From Pelethousia sp002409725 (lineage in GTDB: Bacteria; Bacillota; Clostridia; Christensenellales; CAG-138): a stretch of DNA of 8,855 nt. The position numbers and the translations under genes were made by a program. The notes beneath the pieces are model-generated. The model did not search any database and was not told the origin of the DNA. It worked only from the letters and a program-made list of their open reading frames with translations. Location of the stretch: positions 1-8,855 of the forward strand of contig CALDNN010000103.1 of the NCBI GenBank assembly GCA_937915455.1, read 5' to 3'. How positions within the stretch are numbered: the stretch's first letter is position 1; the number at the start of each line of letters is the position of its first letter. Of this stretch, positions 1-5,721 are shown piece by piece.

Positions 1-962
1 GCAGGGACGCCAACCGTCTCATGGAGGGTATGGCGGTAGGATAGCGGCCCCATAGGCGTGCAAAGGCGCAGGGCCTCCCGCTCACAGTCAAAAGGCAGGC
101 TGGGGCTGAACAGATCCTGCGGCAGGGCAAGTTCGATCCGCTCGGCCGCAAGGAGGCAGACCCGCAGCTTGACCTCCACCACCAACAGCCCGAATTCTTC
201 GGCCACCCGCACCTGGCAGGCCTCGATGACCAGTTCGGCCTTGAGGTCGTTGCCGGCCACCACATCCAGCGTTTCCGTAAAGGGAATGTTCTCCATCAGG
301 TGGAACAGCCGCCCCTCCTCCCCTTCCAAAAGGGCGGATACCGTGAGCACGCCGGATAGCTCCGCGCCCCGGCCGTCGCATTGGATATCCCGTAGGGAGG
401 CAGCCACATCGCTGTGCAGCACGCAGTGCGCGCCCGCCGCGTCTACCTCTTCGCGCAGGGAAAGCACATCCCGGAAGACCTCGTCGCGCCGCAAAAACTC
501 GAGGCTGCGCTGCCGCATCTCCATATCCTGCACGCCCTCCAGGCCGCAAAGCGCCTTAATGGCGCTGCCATCCGTTACCCTGAGGGCAATATCTACCTGG
601 GCGCTGAGCGTGATGCGGCCACCCGCCAGCTTTACCTCCATGGCCTGCAAAGCGGGCACCGCCCGCACGAGCATGCCGTCCTTCGCGCCCTCCGCCTGTA
701 CCGTATGCCGGAAGGCCGCCCGGGAAGTAAAGGCGAATACGCCGCCCTCACCCGAGCAGATCAGCTGCAGCCGCACCTCGCCGGATAGGCGTACGGAACC
801 TTCGGCACTCTCCGCAGCCGAGAGCGCCACATCCCCCGTTGCGCTGAGGATCTCCCGGGCGGGCCGCCCTTCGATCTGGGGGATGTCCCCCTCCACCAAC
901 GCCTGGGCTACGCCGCAATATACCACCCGCTCCGCCCGCAGATCGGTCCACATCAGCTCCAT
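1..962 (-). CDS. DUF3794/SPOCS-domain spore protein, SipL-like (C-terminus outside window)
   Basis: A minus-strand frame is open from an ATG at 962-960 to the window edge, giving 320 complete residues. An AGGAG (972-976 on plus) sits nine bases before the ATG, which fixes the start. The opening MELMWTDLRA, followed by AQALVEGDI at residues 19-27, is the signature start of DUF3794 (SPOCS) proteins. Beta-rich, SPOCS-like segments can be read at about residues 15-130 and 160-275. In the family, SipL of Clostridioides difficile carries SPOCS domains and a C-terminal LysM domain, binds SpoIVA and is needed for coat assembly around the forespore. A LysM, if present here, would be beyond position 1. 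Expression late in sporulation is expected by family, but no sporulation-sigma promoter could be shown. Its neighbour spo0A, on the same strand upstream, supports a sporulation role. SipL orthology is inferred; other DUF3794 paralogues are possible. Confidence 0.85.
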   Translation of the reverse strand, partial: MELMWTDLRAERVVYCGVAQALVEGDIPQIEGRPAREILSATGDVALSAAESAEGSVRLSGEVRLQLICSGEGGVFAFTSRAAFRHTVQAEGAKDGMLVRAVPALQAMEVKLAGGRITLSAQVDIALRVTDGSAIKALCGLEGVQDMEMRQRSLEFLRRDEVFRDVLSLREEVDAAGAHCVLHSDVAASLRDIQCDGRGAELSGVLTVSALLEGEEGRLFHLMENIPFTETLDVVAGNDLKAELVIEACQVRVAEEFGLLVVEVKLRVCLLAAERIELALPQDLFSPSLPFDCEREALRLCTPMGPLSYRHTLHETVGVP

Positions 963-1130
963 TCGACCTTGCTCCTCTCTACTTATGGGTATAACAGAAT
1001 ATGCCGGTGCCTAGCCCTTCTAGCACAAAATGCAGGACAATTTTTCATTTTTGCCATTTTTAGCCCCACAAAAGCACCGCGCGGTCATATTTTTCAGGAA
1101 CATGCGTTTTGCATAGGATGAATAAAATTC

Positions 1131-1177
1131 TGTGGATTACGACGGACTTATCAACATTGTCCACATGGTTATCCATA
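1131..1177. promoter_or_regulatory. Cluster of four near-consensus DnaA boxes
   Basis: Four 9-mers, each one mismatch from TTATCCACA, lie within 47 bp: TGTGGATTA (1131-1139, reverse orientation), TTATCAACA (1148-1156), TTGTCCACA (1157-1165) and TTATCCATA (1169-1177). The last three are in the same orientation and nearly contiguous. About 70 bp to the left is an AT-rich tract with three ATTTTT runs (1040-1061). The cluster lies in the 372-bp gap between the 3' end of spo0A and the start of the SipL-like gene. It could be a DnaA reservoir or DnaA-controlled regulatory site. An origin is less likely because dnaA and dnaN are not here. Confidence 0.55.
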
Positions 1178-1253
1178 TTCAGGGTGGTTTTGAAGCCCCT
1201 ATCATGTGCAAAAGCCGGGTTCGATAGGTATGTCCTGCATAATTATACAGAGT

Positions 1254-1307
1254 GCGCCCTGCAAAAAATGCGGGGCGCGAAAAGTTTTTTCTCTATTTTT
1301 TTGCAGG
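1254..1307. other. Two mutually exclusive stem-loops downstream of spo0A
   Basis: Stem A pairs 1254-1263 with 1269-1278 (GCGCCC with GGGCGC, one G-T wobble, then GCA with TGC; loop of five A). It is followed on the plus strand by T6 at 1285-1290. Stem B pairs CCTGCAAAAAA (1258-1268) with TTTTTTGCAGG (1297-1307), a perfect 11-bp inverted repeat. The left arm of B overlaps both the left arm and the loop of A, so the two cannot form together. They lie 28-81 bases past the spo0A stop and may end the spo0A transcript, although neither is a textbook minus-strand terminator. Confidence 0.4.
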
Positions 1308-1334
1308 AGTTCCTACATGTCGGATTTTGTCCCT

Positions 1335-2141
1335 TCATATCACATTTTGTATCTCGGGCCGGCCCGCATTTTCCCTGGCGCTTTCCATAATCAGCTTATC
1401 CGCGACCAGGGCGATAAACTCGCCGTTGGTGGGCTTATCGTTTTTAGAATAGATGTTATAGCCAAAGATTTGATTTATGTTCTCGATCTTGCCCCGCGTC
1501 CAGGCCACCTCGATGGCATGGCGGATGGCGCGCTCCACCTTGGATGCTGAGGTCTGGAAGCGCTTGGCAATGCCGGGATATAGCTCTTTTGTGATACGGT
1601 TGATGAGGGTGGGCTCATAGTAGACCATGCGCACGGCTTCCCGCAGGTAATGATAGCCCTTGATGTGGGCGGGAATGCCGATGATGAGGAAAATAGAGGC
1701 CGTCTTTTCATCCAGGGTTTGCGGGCGGCTGCCCATGGTGCAGGTCTGGGATCGTTGGGCGTAGGTGTTTTCCAGCATGTCGAGGATACGCTTGTAGAGG
1801 GTATCCGGGTCCACAGGCTTGACCATGAAGTAGCGCGCGCCCAGAGTGCAGGCCTGGCGCACCATGTCCTCGTGCCGCATGGCGCTCACCACAATGGCGG
1901 CAGGCGGTGATTCCACCAGGCCGCCGGCCAGCCGCTCCAGCAGCTCGAAGCCATCCAAGCGGGGCATAATCAGGTCACAGAGCAATACATCGTAGTGGGC
2001 GGCCGCCATGGCGTCCAGGGCGGCCTGGCCGTCGTTCACCACATCCACCCGCTCGATGGTATCCTGGGCCAGGAGGTGATCCCGCACGGCGTTTTGGAAC
2101 TGCGTGCTGCTGTCTGCCAGAAGTATACGGTACTTTGCCAT
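1335..2141 (-). CDS. spo0A: Sporulation master response regulator Spo0A
   Basis: Phosphorylation-activated transcription factor that commits the cell to sporulation; 268 residues against 267 in Bacillus subtilis. The ATG at 2141-2139 is chosen because GGAGG lies six bases before it; an upstream in-frame ATG at 2177 lacks such a site. The receiver domain (about 1-125) has phospho-acceptor D56 in CDLIMPRLDG and K108 in VKPVD. The C-terminal DNA-binding domain (about 145-260) carries the hallmark helix SASKVERAIRHAIEVAWTRG at 198-217. Odd points: the acidic pair usually read as DD at residues 10-11 is D-S here, residue 12 is S instead of N, and the conserved switch threonine is S86. The gene seems monocistronic; spoIVB, its usual upstream neighbour, is absent. 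The protein acts in the cytoplasm on 0A boxes and is normally fed by the phosphorelay or orphan kinases. Confidence 0.97.
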   Translation of the reverse strand: MAKYRILLADSSTQFQNAVRDHLLAQDTIERVDVVNDGQAALDAMAAAHYDVLLCDLIMPRLDGFELLERLAGGLVESPPAAIVVSAMRHEDMVRQACTLGARYFMVKPVDPDTLYKRILDMLENTYAQRSQTCTMGSRPQTLDEKTASIFLIIGIPAHIKGYHYLREAVRMVYYEPTLINRITKELYPGIAKRFQTSASKVERAIRHAIEVAWTRGKIENINQIFGYNIYSKNDKPTNGEFIALVADKLIMESARENAGRPEIQNVI

Positions 2142-2238
2142 AATGTGCCTCCATCCTTCTGTATTTTTTCCTTTCATGAAATGAGCGCTGACGCTTTTGC
2201 CCGTTTCATAAAGGATAGTTGCGTTTTGTGATGATTGG

Positions 2239-2247
2239 ATTGTAACA
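2239..2247 (-). promoter_or_regulatory. Candidate extended -10 promoter for spo0A
   Basis: On the minus strand TGT TACAAT (TACAAT = plus 2239-2244, TGT = 2245-2247) gives an extended -10 element with five of six matches to TATAAT. No good -35 was found 16-18 bases upstream. The leader would be about 90 nt. It is the best spo0A promoter candidate, but weak; no SigH-type promoter with correct spacing was found. Confidence 0.3.
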
Positions 2248-2419
2248 CCGCTCCATTCGCGGCGATAGGGAACAATATTGACGTGTTTTGTCGCTCTTTA
2301 GGGAGAAAATTGCAAAGTTTGCTGCTCTTTGACGCGGGGGCCAAAACCAGCCGCAATAGGCCAAACACCTGCATTTTTTGCAAGCGGCCTTTCGGACGGC
2401 CGTCTACATCTTTGCCCGC

Positions 2420-2450
2420 TTGTACAAGACCCGTCAAGATATGGTATACT
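2420..2450 (+). promoter_or_regulatory. SigA-type extended -10 promoter of the EIIC-like gene
   Basis: TATACT at 2445-2450 is preceded directly by TGG (2442-2444), an extended -10. A partial -35, TTGTAC, lies at 2420-2425 with a long 19-bp spacer, which the extended -10 can tolerate. It lies 32 bp before the ATG. A perfect 10-bp palindrome, GACGGCCGTC (2395-2404), lies just upstream. Confidence 0.6.
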
Positions 2451-2482
2451 ATATAGAAAATTGCTTTCGGAGGGCCTACGCT

Positions 2483-3517
2483 ATGGAGAACAAGCAGCGG
2501 GGCTGGCGCACTTTTTTAGCGCGCAAGCAGGTCGAGATCAGCTTTAAACGGTATTTTATTGATGCGATGGGCGCCATGGCCTTCGGCCTATTCGCCTCGC
2601 TCTTGATCGGTACAATTTTCAAAACCATAGCCGATCAAACGGGCTGGGGCTTCCTGGCAGAAGCCGCGGCCTTCTGCTCCGCCGCCGCGGGCCCGGCTAT
2701 GGCCGTGGCCATCGGCTTTGCGCTGCATGCGCCCTCGCTGGTGCTTTTCTGCCTGTGTGCGGTGGGCGCGGCAGCTAATTCCCTGGGCGGCCCCTTGGGC
2801 ACCCTTTTCGCGGCCGTGGTCTCGACGGAGTTGGGCAAGCTGGTTTCCAAGGAAACCCGGGTAGACATCCTGTTTACCCCCACGGTAACCATCCTCTCCG
2901 GCTGCGCCATCGCGGTCCTGCTCGGCCCTGGAATTAACGCCCTGATGAACGCCTGCGGCGCGTTGGTCATGCGTGCCACAGAGCTGGAGCCATTTGGGAT
3001 GGGCATCCTGGTATCCGTTATCGTAGGTATCGTGCTCACCCTGCCCATCTCCAGCGCGGCCCTGTGCGCCGCCCTGGGCCTCACGGGCCTGGCGGGCGGC
3101 GCGGCCACAGCCGGGTGCTGCGCACAGATGGTTGGCTTCGCGGTAATGAGCTTTCGGGAGAACGGCTGGGGCGGCGTGGCCGCACAGGGCCTGGGCACCA
3201 GCATGCTGCAAATGGGCAACATTATGCGCAACCCTCGTATCTGGCTGCCTCCCACCCTGGCCTCCGCCATCACCGGCCCCATCGCCACCTGCATTTTTCG
3301 TATGGAAAACGGCATCGCCGTAGCCAGCGGCATGGGCACCTGCGGCTTGGTGGGACCGATCGGCGTAATGTCCGCCCCCTCCTTCGGCAGCCCCATGAGC
3401 TGGTTGGGCCTCGCGTTGGTCTGCTTCGTGCTGCCGGCCCTGCTCACGCCCCTCATTGCCTGGCCCATGCGCAAGGCGGGCTGGATCAAAGATGGGGACT
3501 GCAAATTGGAGCTATAA
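2483..3517 (+). CDS. PTS_EIIC_2-family membrane protein (EIIC-like permease), orphan
   Basis: A 344-residue polytopic membrane protein with about eight to ten hydrophobic segments between residues 24 and 330. It closely fits the PTS_EIIC_2 family (PF13303). Recognisable stretches are YFIDAMGAMAFGLFASLLIG near the start, VDILFTPTVTILSG at 128-140, LPISSAAL at 187-194, AQMVGFAVMSFRENG at 214-228, and NPRIWLPPTLASAI at 250-263. Family members resemble the EIIC sugar-translocating subunit, but no EIIA or EIIB domain or gene is nearby and the substrate is unknown. The ATG at 2483 is chosen because GGAGGG (2469-2474) precedes it by eight bases; the open frame extends to 2378, but that part covers the promoter. 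It is transcribed alone from 2420-2450 and ends three bases before a strong terminator. Family assignment is confident; transport function is inferred. Confidence 0.88.
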   Translation: MENKQRGWRTFLARKQVEISFKRYFIDAMGAMAFGLFASLLIGTIFKTIADQTGWGFLAEAAAFCSAAAGPAMAVAIGFALHAPSLVLFCLCAVGAAANSLGGPLGTLFAAVVSTELGKLVSKETRVDILFTPTVTILSGCAIAVLLGPGINALMNACGALVMRATELEPFGMGILVSVIVGIVLTLPISSAALCAALGLTGLAGGAATAGCCAQMVGFAVMSFRENGWGGVAAQGLGTSMLQMGNIMRNPRIWLPPTLASAITGPIATCIFRMENGIAVASGMGTCGLVGPIGVMSAPSFGSPMSWLGLALVCFVLPALLTPLIAWPMRKAGWIKDGDCKLEL

Positions 3518-3519
3518 AA

Positions 3520-3550
3520 TCAAAAAAGTGGCTGCGCGCCACTTTTTTGA
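3520..3550. terminator. Bidirectional intrinsic terminator
   Basis: A perfect 13-bp stem, TCAAAAAAGTGGC (3520-3532) with its complement (3538-3550), encloses a five-base loop. A6 and T6 in the arms give a T-run on either strand, so it serves both the EIIC-like gene (ending 3517) and the convergent small gene (ending 3558). The identical stem recurs at 7431-7460. Confidence 0.9.
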
Positions 3551-3557
3551 GAGTCCC

Positions 3558-3719
3558 TCACTTTTTCTTCTGCTTGCGCGGTATCTCCATGCCAGCCAGC
3601 TCCTCGTAGGCCTCCCGCTCTGCGTTATTCTGAGGCGGGGTGGGCATCATACCTGTGGTGTCCGTGGCGGAGGTGGTGGAGTTGATATTGGGGTAGCCGC
3701 TGCGTTTGCTCTTTTTCAT
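3558..3719 (-). CDS. Small hydrophilic protein, 53 residues, function unknown
   Basis: The minus-strand ATG at 3719-3717 follows AAAGGAG with about 11 bases between, and the frame ends with TGA at 3560-3558. The product starts and ends lysine-rich (MKKSKRSG near the start, RKQKKK at the end). Its middle holds NINSTTSATDTTGMMPTPPQ (residues 11-30), then an acidic stretch, EREAYEELAGMEIP (34-47). There is no membrane segment or signal peptide. The Thr-Gly-(hydrophobic)2-Pro-(x)-Pro-Pro block followed by an acidic, tyrosine-containing stretch resembles short uncharacterised proteins I recall from spore-forming Clostridia, but I cannot name a family. The gene is convergent with the EIIC-like gene and shares its terminator, and it diverges from the DUF2238-like gene across a 98-bp gap. 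The good ribosome site, sensible composition and tight terminator support a real gene. Confidence 0.72.
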   Translation of the reverse strand: MKKSKRSGYPNINSTTSATDTTGMMPTPPQNNAEREAYEELAGMEIPRKQKKK

Positions 3720-3757
3720 GGGGGGAATCGCTCCTTTTTTTCTTAGAGTTCGCCGGG

Positions 3758-3777
3758 GGCCGCCTTTTCATGCGGCC
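3758..3777. other. Inverted repeat between divergent genes
   Basis: GGCCGC (3758-3763) and GCGGCC (3772-3777) form a 6-bp perfect inverted repeat with an eight-base spacer. It lies in the 98-bp gap between the divergent 53-residue gene and the DUF2238-like gene, just before TAAAAT (3783-3788), a possible -10 for the latter. It may be an operator or a hairpin in a leader; the evidence is positional only. Confidence 0.25.
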
Positions 3778-3817
3778 GGGCATAAAATAGAATGCACTTA
3801 TTTCGGAGGTAATGATT

Positions 3818-4579
3818 ATGAAAAAAAGGCGGGCGGATGTCAAGACCATCGCCGGCGTCATCCTGGCCGTGATCCTGATCGGTTCCATGGTCTATTCGGC
3901 CGTTTGCCTGGCCCTGGCTCCACAGGCCAGCACCGATGGCTCCGTGCGCCTGCGTAGTGATTATCTTTTGATGCTGACACAATGCTGCCTGGGCCTTTTG
4001 GTGATGTTTGTGCCCTCCATGCTGCAAAAGCATTGGACGTGGCCCATCCCGGATTCCATGTATATCCTCTACTTCGTTTTCCTCTACTGCGCCATTTACC
4101 TGGGCGAGGTGCGCAATTTTTATTACCTGGTGCCCAATTGGGATACCTGGCTACACACCCTCAGCGGCGGCATGCTGGGTGCGCTGGGCTTTGTCATCGT
4201 GGAGCAGCTCAACCAAGTGCAGGGCGTACCCGTGAAGCTAGGGCCCAAGTTCGTGTGCCTCTTCGCCCTGTGTTTTGCCTTGACCGTCGGCGTGCTCTGG
4301 GAGATATACGAGTTCACCTTCGACAGCCTGCTGGGTATGAACATGCAGAAGTTCCGCCTGGAAGACGGTTCGGAGCTGGTAGGCCGCGCGGCCCTGCGCG
4401 ATACCATGAAAGACCTGATCGTGGATTTCCTGGGCGCGCTGGCCGTAGTGAGCGTAGGTTACATCGGCGCCAGGAAGAAGGCCCGCGCCGAGCGCGAAGC
4501 CGCCCGATCCGTCGCAGACGGGTCTTACGCAGACGGGTCTTGCGCAGACGGCGAGCCCGAGGCACAGCCTTCTAAGTGA
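3818..4579 (+). CDS. DUF2238/YjdF-like integral membrane protein
   Basis: A 253-residue membrane protein of unknown function. Hydrophobic segments lie near residues 10-33, 48-68, 80-98, 113-130, 144-160 and 200-217. Family-type polar motifs within or next to the membrane are NWDTWLHTLSGG (107-118), WEIYEFTFDSLLGMNMQ (161-177) and DTMKDLIVDFLGAL (195-208); the spaced Asp, His and Glu residues resemble DUF2238 (YjdF-type) proteins. The start at 3818 is preferred because GGAGG (3805-3809) is eight bases away; the ATG at 3812 is only two bases from it. The C-terminal tail after residue 218 is charged and holds an ADGS(Y/C) repeat (232-245) encoded by 15-bp tandem units. It is monocistronic. No reaction is known for the family, so none is claimed. 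Confidence 0.82.
   Translation: MKKRRADVKTIAGVILAVILIGSMVYSAVCLALAPQASTDGSVRLRSDYLLMLTQCCLGLLVMFVPSMLQKHWTWPIPDSMYILYFVFLYCAIYLGEVRNFYYLVPNWDTWLHTLSGGMLGALGFVIVEQLNQVQGVPVKLGPKFVCLFALCFALTVGVLWEIYEFTFDSLLGMNMQKFRLEDGSELVGRAALRDTMKDLIVDFLGALAVVSVGYIGARKKARAEREAARSVADGSYADGSCADGEPEAQPSK
4513..4551 (+). repeat. 15-bp in-frame tandem repeat, 2.6 copies
   Basis: The units at 4513-4527 and 4528-4542 (CGCAGACGGGTCTT plus one variable base) are followed by a partial third at 4543-4551. They encode ADGSY, ADGSC and ADG in the cytoplasm-like tail of the DUF2238-like protein. Slippage could change the tail length without breaking the frame. Confidence 0.85.
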
Positions 4580-4588
4580 TCGTTGGGC

Positions 4589-4854
4589 TCTGCGCCGTTT
4601 ATTGGCTTAGAGCGTTTTCGGAAAACATGCTAAATCGTCAGGGGGGAAACTGCTTTCGCCCGCATGTCCTCTGCGTTGCGGGCGGGCACACGGTTCGCCC
4701 TTACGCTACGTATATTCAGGCCCGGTGAACATAACAAACGGCCTTCAATCCAAACAACCGCCATAAAGGCCGGGCCCCGGTCCCGCCGCCCGCGTAGGGC
4801 CGTCGCCCATGTAGGGCTCTAATGAAAAGGGCCTAGCGCAATAAACGGCGCAGA
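4589..4854. repeat. 16-bp perfect inverted repeat bounding a 266-bp segment
   Basis: TCTGCGCCGTTTATTG at 4589-4604 is repeated exactly, inverted, at 4839-4854. With one bulged base (4838) about three further inner pairs form. The enclosed segment codes for nothing I can support. It holds a smaller inverted repeat, CGCCCGCA (4657-4664) with TGCGGGCG (4677-4684), and the first copy of the 59-bp repeat. The ends resemble the terminal repeats of a miniature element, but no target-site duplication is visible. They may also be the arms of a long RNA hairpin. Confidence 0.6.
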
Positions 4855-4930
4855 CCCGGCCAAATACCCGGAAGGCCGGGCCACGATCTCGCCGCCCGCG
4901 TAGGGCCGCCGCCCGTGTAGGGCTCAGATG
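4732..4930. repeat. Two imperfect tandem copies of a ~106-bp non-coding unit
   Basis: 4766-4824 and 4872-4930 match at 52 of 59 positions, offset by 106 bp. The segments before them share a weaker match (AAACGGC at 4736 and 4843, offset 107), so the unit seems to be about 106 bp. Each 59-bp copy holds two copies of CGCCCNNGTAGGGC spaced 17 bp apart (starts 4787, 4804, 4893, 4910), and each of these is itself a GCCC/GGGC dyad. With 4580-4731 this accounts for the long gene-free stretch before the TetR gene. Confidence 0.8.
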
Positions 4931-4950
4931 TGAATTTTCATGCGGTTTGG

Positions 4951-4985
4951 TTGACATGTTCTACTACTGGTCTTATTCTTAAGAA
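4951..4985 (+). promoter_or_regulatory. SigA promoter of the tetR-type gene with palindrome over the -10
   Basis: A consensus -35, TTGACA (4951-4956), is 17 bp from TATTCT (4974-4979). The perfect palindrome TTCTTAAGAA (4976-4985) overlaps the -10 and likely start point, a usual place for an autorepressor operator. The leader is about 45 nt. Confidence 0.75.
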
Positions 4986-5029
4986 AAGTCTGTTATTTGA
5001 CGGAGGCGGGCTGCAAGGGAGGTGAGACC

Positions 5030-5554
5030 ATGCCGGAGATCACGGACCGCCGGGTCAGGCGTACGCGCAGGCTGTTGCAGGACGGCCTGCTTAGCCTGAT
5101 GCAGCACAAGGCCGTGGCGGATATTTCCGTAAAGGAACTGGCCGAGGCCGCGGATGTGGCCCGCGCCACGGTCTACGTTCACTTCAAAGACCCTGCGGAT
5201 GTGCTACATCAGCTGGAGCAGGGCCTCTATGCCGATCTGGAAGCCATCCTGAGCGGCCCGGCCCGGGGCACGGCTCTTTTACAGGCTGTTTTCGCCCTAG
5301 CGCTTGATAACCGCGACGCCTTCGAGGTTCTGCTAGGAGAGCATGGCGACCGCGCCTTTGTGGAGGATCTGCGCGCCCTTTGCGTGGAGCGGGCCGCCGC
5401 AGGCCTACGTGCCGGCGGCATAGATGAAAGAGTCCTCGCCTATAAGGCCGCCTTCCTGGTGGGCGGCCATGAAAACCTCCTACGGCGCTGGCTGCTCGCC
5501 GGCTGCAAGGAAACGCCCGCGGAACTGGCCCACCTAGCCGGGCAGATGATCTGA
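5030..5554 (+). CDS. TetR/AcrR-family transcriptional regulator
   Basis: A 174-residue DNA-binding protein. The ATG at 5030 follows the strong site GGGAGGTGAG (5017-5026); an upstream in-frame TTG at 4997 has none. The N-terminal domain (about 8-55) is a TetR helix-turn-helix: RRTRRLLQDGLLSLM, then ISVKELAEAADVARATVYVH at 32-51, then the typical HFKDPADVL. The C-terminal part (about 60-174) is helical and variable, as expected for ligand binding and dimerisation; it resembles the shorter TetR regulators near DhaS in layout, though I cannot name its ligand. It is transcribed from 4951-4979 and ends 29 bp before a terminator, so it is a single-gene unit. Candidate targets are its own promoter (palindrome 4976-4985) and the surface-protein gene downstream; both are inferences. 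Confidence 0.92.
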   Translation: MPEITDRRVRRTRRLLQDGLLSLMQHKAVADISVKELAEAADVARATVYVHFKDPADVLHQLEQGLYADLEAILSGPARGTALLQAVFALALDNRDAFEVLLGEHGDRAFVEDLRALCVERAAAGLRAGGIDERVLAYKAAFLVGGHENLLRRWLLAGCKETPAELAHLAGQMI

Positions 5555-5583
5555 GTTCCTGGACAAACCGCATATATCCGTCT

Positions 5584-5613
5584 AAAAGCTTCCGGTTTCC
5601 GGGAGCTTTTCTT
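5584..5613 (+). terminator. Intrinsic terminator after the tetR-type gene
   Basis: AAAAGCT (5584-5590), a T-G wobble (5591/5603) and CCGG (5592-5595) pair with CCGG (5599-5602) and AGCTTTT (5604-5610) around a three-base loop. The T-rich tail runs TTTTCTT. The A-rich left arm could let it work in both directions. Confidence 0.88.
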
Positions 5614-5660
5614 CAATCTATAGATTTGTCGCTTTGTGTAACCAAACTTTCGTTTCCCGA

Positions 5661-5721
5661 CATTTATGTAAATAATATTACAATATCTTTAAATAATCGT
5701 GTTGACTTTATTACATAAATG
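5661..5721. promoter_or_regulatory. Paired inverted operator-like sites around the surface-protein promoter
   Basis: CATTTATGTAA (5661-5671) is repeated exactly, inverted, as TTACATAAATG (5711-5721), with the arms 50 bp apart. The right copy fills the spacer of the promoter. AATAATATT also recurs directly at 5671-5679 and 5723-5731, and CAATAATATTG (5722-5732) is a symmetric 11-mer on the -10. The segment is almost pure A/T inside a G+C-rich window. It may be a pair of repressor sites able to loop, an UP element, or both. Confidence 0.45.

Noticed and set aside
58..1014. Long plus-strand open frame (318 codons)
   Set aside because: Ser/Arg/Thr-rich, low-complexity translation without a ribosome site; it is antisense to the DUF3794 frame, which has a good start and family motifs.
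970..1030. SigE/SigK-type promoter for the SipL-like gene
   Set aside because: CATATTCT on the minus strand partly fits a SigE -10, but no matching -35 lies 14-15 bases upstream.
1131..1177. Chromosomal origin (oriC)
   Set aside because: DnaA boxes and an AT-rich tract are present, but dnaA, dnaN and other origin genes are not; a non-origin DnaA cluster is the safer reading.
1109..1390. Plus-strand 93-codon frame across the DnaA boxes and stem-loops
   Set aside because: No ribosome site; overlaps the antisense 3' end of spo0A and non-coding structure; composition unlike a protein.
2170..2185. SigH -35-like AAAGGAAAA before spo0A
   Set aside because: The hexamer fits, but no GAAT-type -10 is found 11-13 bases on and the start would fall at the ribosome site.
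2284..2298. Spo0A-binding (0A box) candidates here, at 5626-5634 and at 1318-1324
   Set aside because: TGTCGCT and TGTCGGA differ from TGTCGAA by one or two bases; such matches are expected by chance and positions are not convincing.
2174..2437. Minus-strand 87-codon frame upstream of spo0A
   Set aside because: TTG start without a ribosome site, no recognisable domain, and it would lie over the EIIC-like promoter region.
4745..4957. Minus-strand 70-codon frame in the repeat region
   Set aside because: It runs straight through the tandem 106-bp repeats and has no ribosome site or domain.
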